64,000 bases of DNA from Babylonia areolata (lineage: Eukaryota; Mollusca; Gastropoda; Neogastropoda; Buccinidae), in contig NC_134876.1 of NCBI RefSeq assembly GCF_041734735.1, positions 98,449,168 to 98,513,167 on the forward strand, read 5' to 3'. This document shows positions 12,805 through 64,000 of this stretch, in pieces. The position numbers and the translations under genes are program-made. The notes under the pieces are model-generated. The model was not told the origin of the DNA. It was given only the letters and a program-made list of their open reading frames with translations, and searched no databases. The stretch's first letter is position 1, and every line of letters begins with the position of its first letter.

Positions 12805-14574
12805 CAGATGGCAGACTATTCAGGTTCACTTTCCCTCGCTCTAATCACAGGGTGTTGGGAGCTAACCATGTGCATGGGGCATCAAACAGGAACTGTGATT
12901 CACTGCATCTCACCTCCTAAGTGCTGAATCATGTCCTACAATTCAATTTCAGTGACTCTGGATTCATAGTGCTACCTGTTTTTTAGCTGTACAAGAAAAT
13001 ATTATACCACATTTATGTCAATGCATCTGTCTACATATTTGGGGTGTATTTTGTACACATAACAATTGTCTTCAGATTACTCTCTTCACTGAATCTATCC
13101 TACAGCACTGAACAATGGACAGTATATGCAGAATTGTTCTTGTGTGCCTCACTGTACAAGTGTGTTATATCAGCTGTCTACTTTATATAACACACTGCCG
13201 CAACTGGTAACTCTATACAGACATGTCACATCAGTCAGGGTAAACCAGATTACAATTACAGCCAATATCCATTGATTTTCCCAATATATTCAAAATGTAT
13301 TCAACACTGAAATCACAGTCAAACAAATGAAATGGTGCATACACGGTTAAGACATGTTCAAGCACGTTTGCAAAATGTCTCCCTCATCTTGATTTAATAC
13401 TCACTTTAACTGAGAAGCAAAAAACACACATTGAGAACAACTCTTCCATGACAACACTGTTCAGACTGGCTAACAGAACATTGTTTACTATAATCTCTCC
13501 TTCATCATCTAAAGTATGGACTTTTCTGTTTATCAACAAACGTCAGACAGCTCTATCCTCCATCCAGAAACAAGCAAGCCATTCAAACAGAAGTCCCTCC
13601 ACACCAGATCTACTCCGTGAGATTAGTTTTCAGCCCCTTCTGTCACCGGTACCGCCATCAGCTGAACAGGTGAAGGCCTACACAACCGTCCTCTTCCCCA
13701 TCAACAAACTCCCTCACTGAGGAAAAGACACTGTCTTTACACAGAAGGGAGAGAGAGAAAACGAAAAAATTTTTATACGATCAAAATATACAGTTCTGAT
13801 TGATCAATGTGCAGATCCTAAACTAAGCTGGTTGTTGTACAGAGGTGAGATTCTGCTCTACGCTAAAACAAGTGCCGATACACTGCAGAGAAGAAGTACA
13901 TCATGTGCTTTAAAACCCTGTTGTATCTATGGCCCATCTTAACCACTAATGTTCATCAGCCAGTTATCAGAATAATCATCATACATATCATCAACATTTC
14001 TCAACCTACAATACAGGACTAACATCAATTTTCAGTCAATTCACAATAATAATAATAATAATGACCACAACAATGATGATGATAATAAGGAATAAGGAGA
14101 AAAAAAATCAGCGGCTTCATTTCATACAGCTGTGAAATGAAGCAAGGTCGGACAGAGCGGCTCAGTATCACAATCACCTCCCATGGTATTATCACACGTA
14201 CACAGTGAGAAACTCCAAGCCGTGTCACACACACACACACTCTGCAGTCCACCAAGCAGCACTGGTACACACTGTCTCCCTGCGGTGCACTGTCCCACAA
14301 GGAGGATATGGTTTTCATCACATGTCCATGCTCTACCTCACCACTGTTCAAAGCTCTCTCTACAAGCTGGATCCTGGTTTGAAAGACTATACACAAATCT
14401 CACTACCACCTGGCTACGTCTTTCACGGCTCAATAAAACGCACATAAGTTACTATAATCTTTCCCCCTCAGATCCACGACTTTGTACTTTTTTTTTTTTC
14501 ATCTGGGTGGTTCCCTAGCAGCTGACGTCCATTCTGGGTAATATGTTGTTGCAGAGCTCCCTGGTCTCAGTGGA

Positions 14575-14735
14575 TACACAGTATCTGTTCACAAAGACGG
14601 CTACCTAGCAGTGGCTACACAGTATCTAAACAGCATCTGTTCACAAACACAGATACCAGTACTAGGTACACAGCATCTGTTCACAAAGCCAGGTACCCAG
14701 TACTAGGTACACAGCATCTGTTCACAAAGCCAGGT
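14575..14735. repeat. Short tandem repeats, about 34 bases
   Basis: ACACAGCATCTGTTCACAAA with variable spacing occurs four to five times just downstream of the stop codon. Confidence 0.75.
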
Positions 14736-14786
14736 ACCTAGAGCTGTGCCGCACTGAGCCACTGGCAGAACTACACCGGTCATTCC

Positions 14787-63085
<48,299 letters not shown>

Positions 63086-63128
63086 CTGAACAAAGAAACA
63101 AACAAACATTTCACCTTCAGGAAATCTT

Positions 63129-63198
63129 CTACGTTCATGGCCTGCAACTCCACGTTCATTCTTATGTACATGAGTGGGCTTTTACATGTATGACTTCC
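63129..63198 (-). mobile_element. tRNA-derived SINE, short 3' fragment
   Basis: The sequence GGCCTGCAACTCCACGTTCA followed by ACATGAGTGGGCTTTTACAT is the reverse complement of the SINE 3' end. It lies 44 bases upstream of exon 1 in the direction of transcription. Confidence 0.6.
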
Positions 63199-63887
63199 AA
63201 GAAATCAAATCAAATCAAATCAAATAAAAATCTGTTGGCTGCAGCCCAGTGGACCATGAAGGGGCCATGACAGGGCTGATCACCTGTCAGTGCTCCATGA
63301 AATCACTGAAGCAGCAAGAGAACTGATGAACAAGAAGAGCTCTGATGTATACTGCTACTGGCTGGAGGCAGCAGACTAGGCTCAGACTGACTGTCACAGT
63401 GCTGTGTTATCTGTCAAGGATGTTTACAATTTTGGCTGGTGTAGGAAAGAAAACAGGACGAAAGGTGTGTGGACTGGTCATTTGATTCTTCTTCTTCTTC
63501 CACAAGGAATAATAAGAAATAATACTTTGATACTGGTAGAGGAGGATACGATGACTTTCAAAACAAAGATACAAGAATACTTATATCATCTCTAAAAGTA
63601 AAAGAGAAATTTTTGATACATTTGCTGAAACATGTGCTTTGCAAACACATCTATTACTGCAAAACAAACCTCTGTAAGTATCCTGGTATCAATTTCCAAA
63701 TTTCAATACTTTTTGTTTCTCTGTTTCTTCTTTTAATACATTAAATGTTTTGTTAAATGGTTCTGGCCAAGGGTTTTATCAAAATTCCAAGCCCTTTCCA
63801 AACTCTGAAAGGCAAAACATAATTTTCCAAGAATTTTTCAGCCTCAGAAATAGTTCTCTCATTTTCCATGAACCCTGTACGTACGAC
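63199..63887. other. Intron upstream of exon 1, mixed
   Basis: A short (AATCA)n run lies at about 63205-63225. No exon of WDFY3 was recognised. A TTTTCCA-rich piece at 63780-63870 resembles the unit of the minisatellite at 40284-40572. Confidence 0.4.
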
Positions 63888-64000
63888 AGTCAGTCATGTC
63901 TCACTATGACCATCAGAACAGCAGAGGAGACAACTGCTGTCCCAAGTATCTGGGCTGGAATTTGATAACAGTGGAGAGCGCCTTGCCCAAATTACACCCC
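63888..64000 (+). repeat. Dispersed repeat family, copy 2 (cut by window end)
   Basis: It matches 625-740 over more than 100 bases, including the GACCATCAGAACAGCAGAGG core. It continues past the window. Confidence 0.6.

Larger units (their letters stand above)
5470..14786 (-). other. Downstream region of WDFY3, possible long 3' UTR
   Basis: I see no convincing gene here on either strand. Open frames are short and resemble nothing. Compared with the rest of the window it is poor in minisatellites (one at 11611-12173) and carries one clear SINE. A minus-strand AATAAA at 5490-5495, followed by a GT-rich tract, could be a polyadenylation signal, which would give a 3' UTR of about 9.3 kb. Other AATAAA copies occur (for example near 7107 and 9124), so the true end is unknown. 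Confidence 0.3.

Overview
The window looks like genomic DNA from an animal, most likely a marine mollusc and probably a gastropod. The reasons are spliced coding exons with GT-AG introns, tRNA-derived SINEs of a kind I associate with molluscs, decayed LINEs, TTAA-type DNA transposon remnants, and very heavy CA/TG microsatellite and minisatellite content. The taxon is an inference from repeat style and is not proven here.

One host gene dominates the window. On the minus strand, from about 63085 down to 14787, I could place 29 consecutive coding exons. Their splice phases all agree, and they total 4293 bases, or 1430 residues plus a stop. The protein is the C-terminal part of WDFY3 (ALFY in mammals, Blue cheese in flies), the large scaffold of selective autophagy. 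In order it shows a conserved pre-PH segment, the BEACH-associated PH domain, the BEACH domain, WD40 repeats, a Ser/acidic linker, a last WD-like segment and a C-terminal FYVE zinc finger with all eight cysteines. The N-terminal part of the gene lies beyond position 64000.

The unusual feature is the introns. Most carry minisatellites with units of about 22 to 61 bases. In at least ten cases the unit contains, or directly abuts, the exon-intron junction of this same gene. The arrays therefore hold tens of copies of a real donor or acceptor together with a few codons of exon. The clearest cases are exons 1, 5, 6, 8 (both ends), 9, 20, 22, 23, 24 and 29. The intron between exons 23 and 24 is made almost entirely of two such arrays meeting in the middle. 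Several arrays are free of stops on the coding strand over hundreds of codons, which produces very long but meaningless open frames.

Layout by position: 1-5450 is intergenic, with a decayed LINE, SINEs and TG/AT repeats. 5470-14786 lies downstream of the stop codon and has few interspersed repeats; it may be a long 3' UTR, with one SINE and one 55-base minisatellite. 14787-29509 holds the FYVE and WD40 exons. 32950-44654 holds BEACH. 44508-48017 holds PH and the preceding linker. 50077-63085 holds the upstream conserved segment. 63086-64000 is intron with repeat fragments. I saw no tRNA, rRNA, CRISPR or second host gene.
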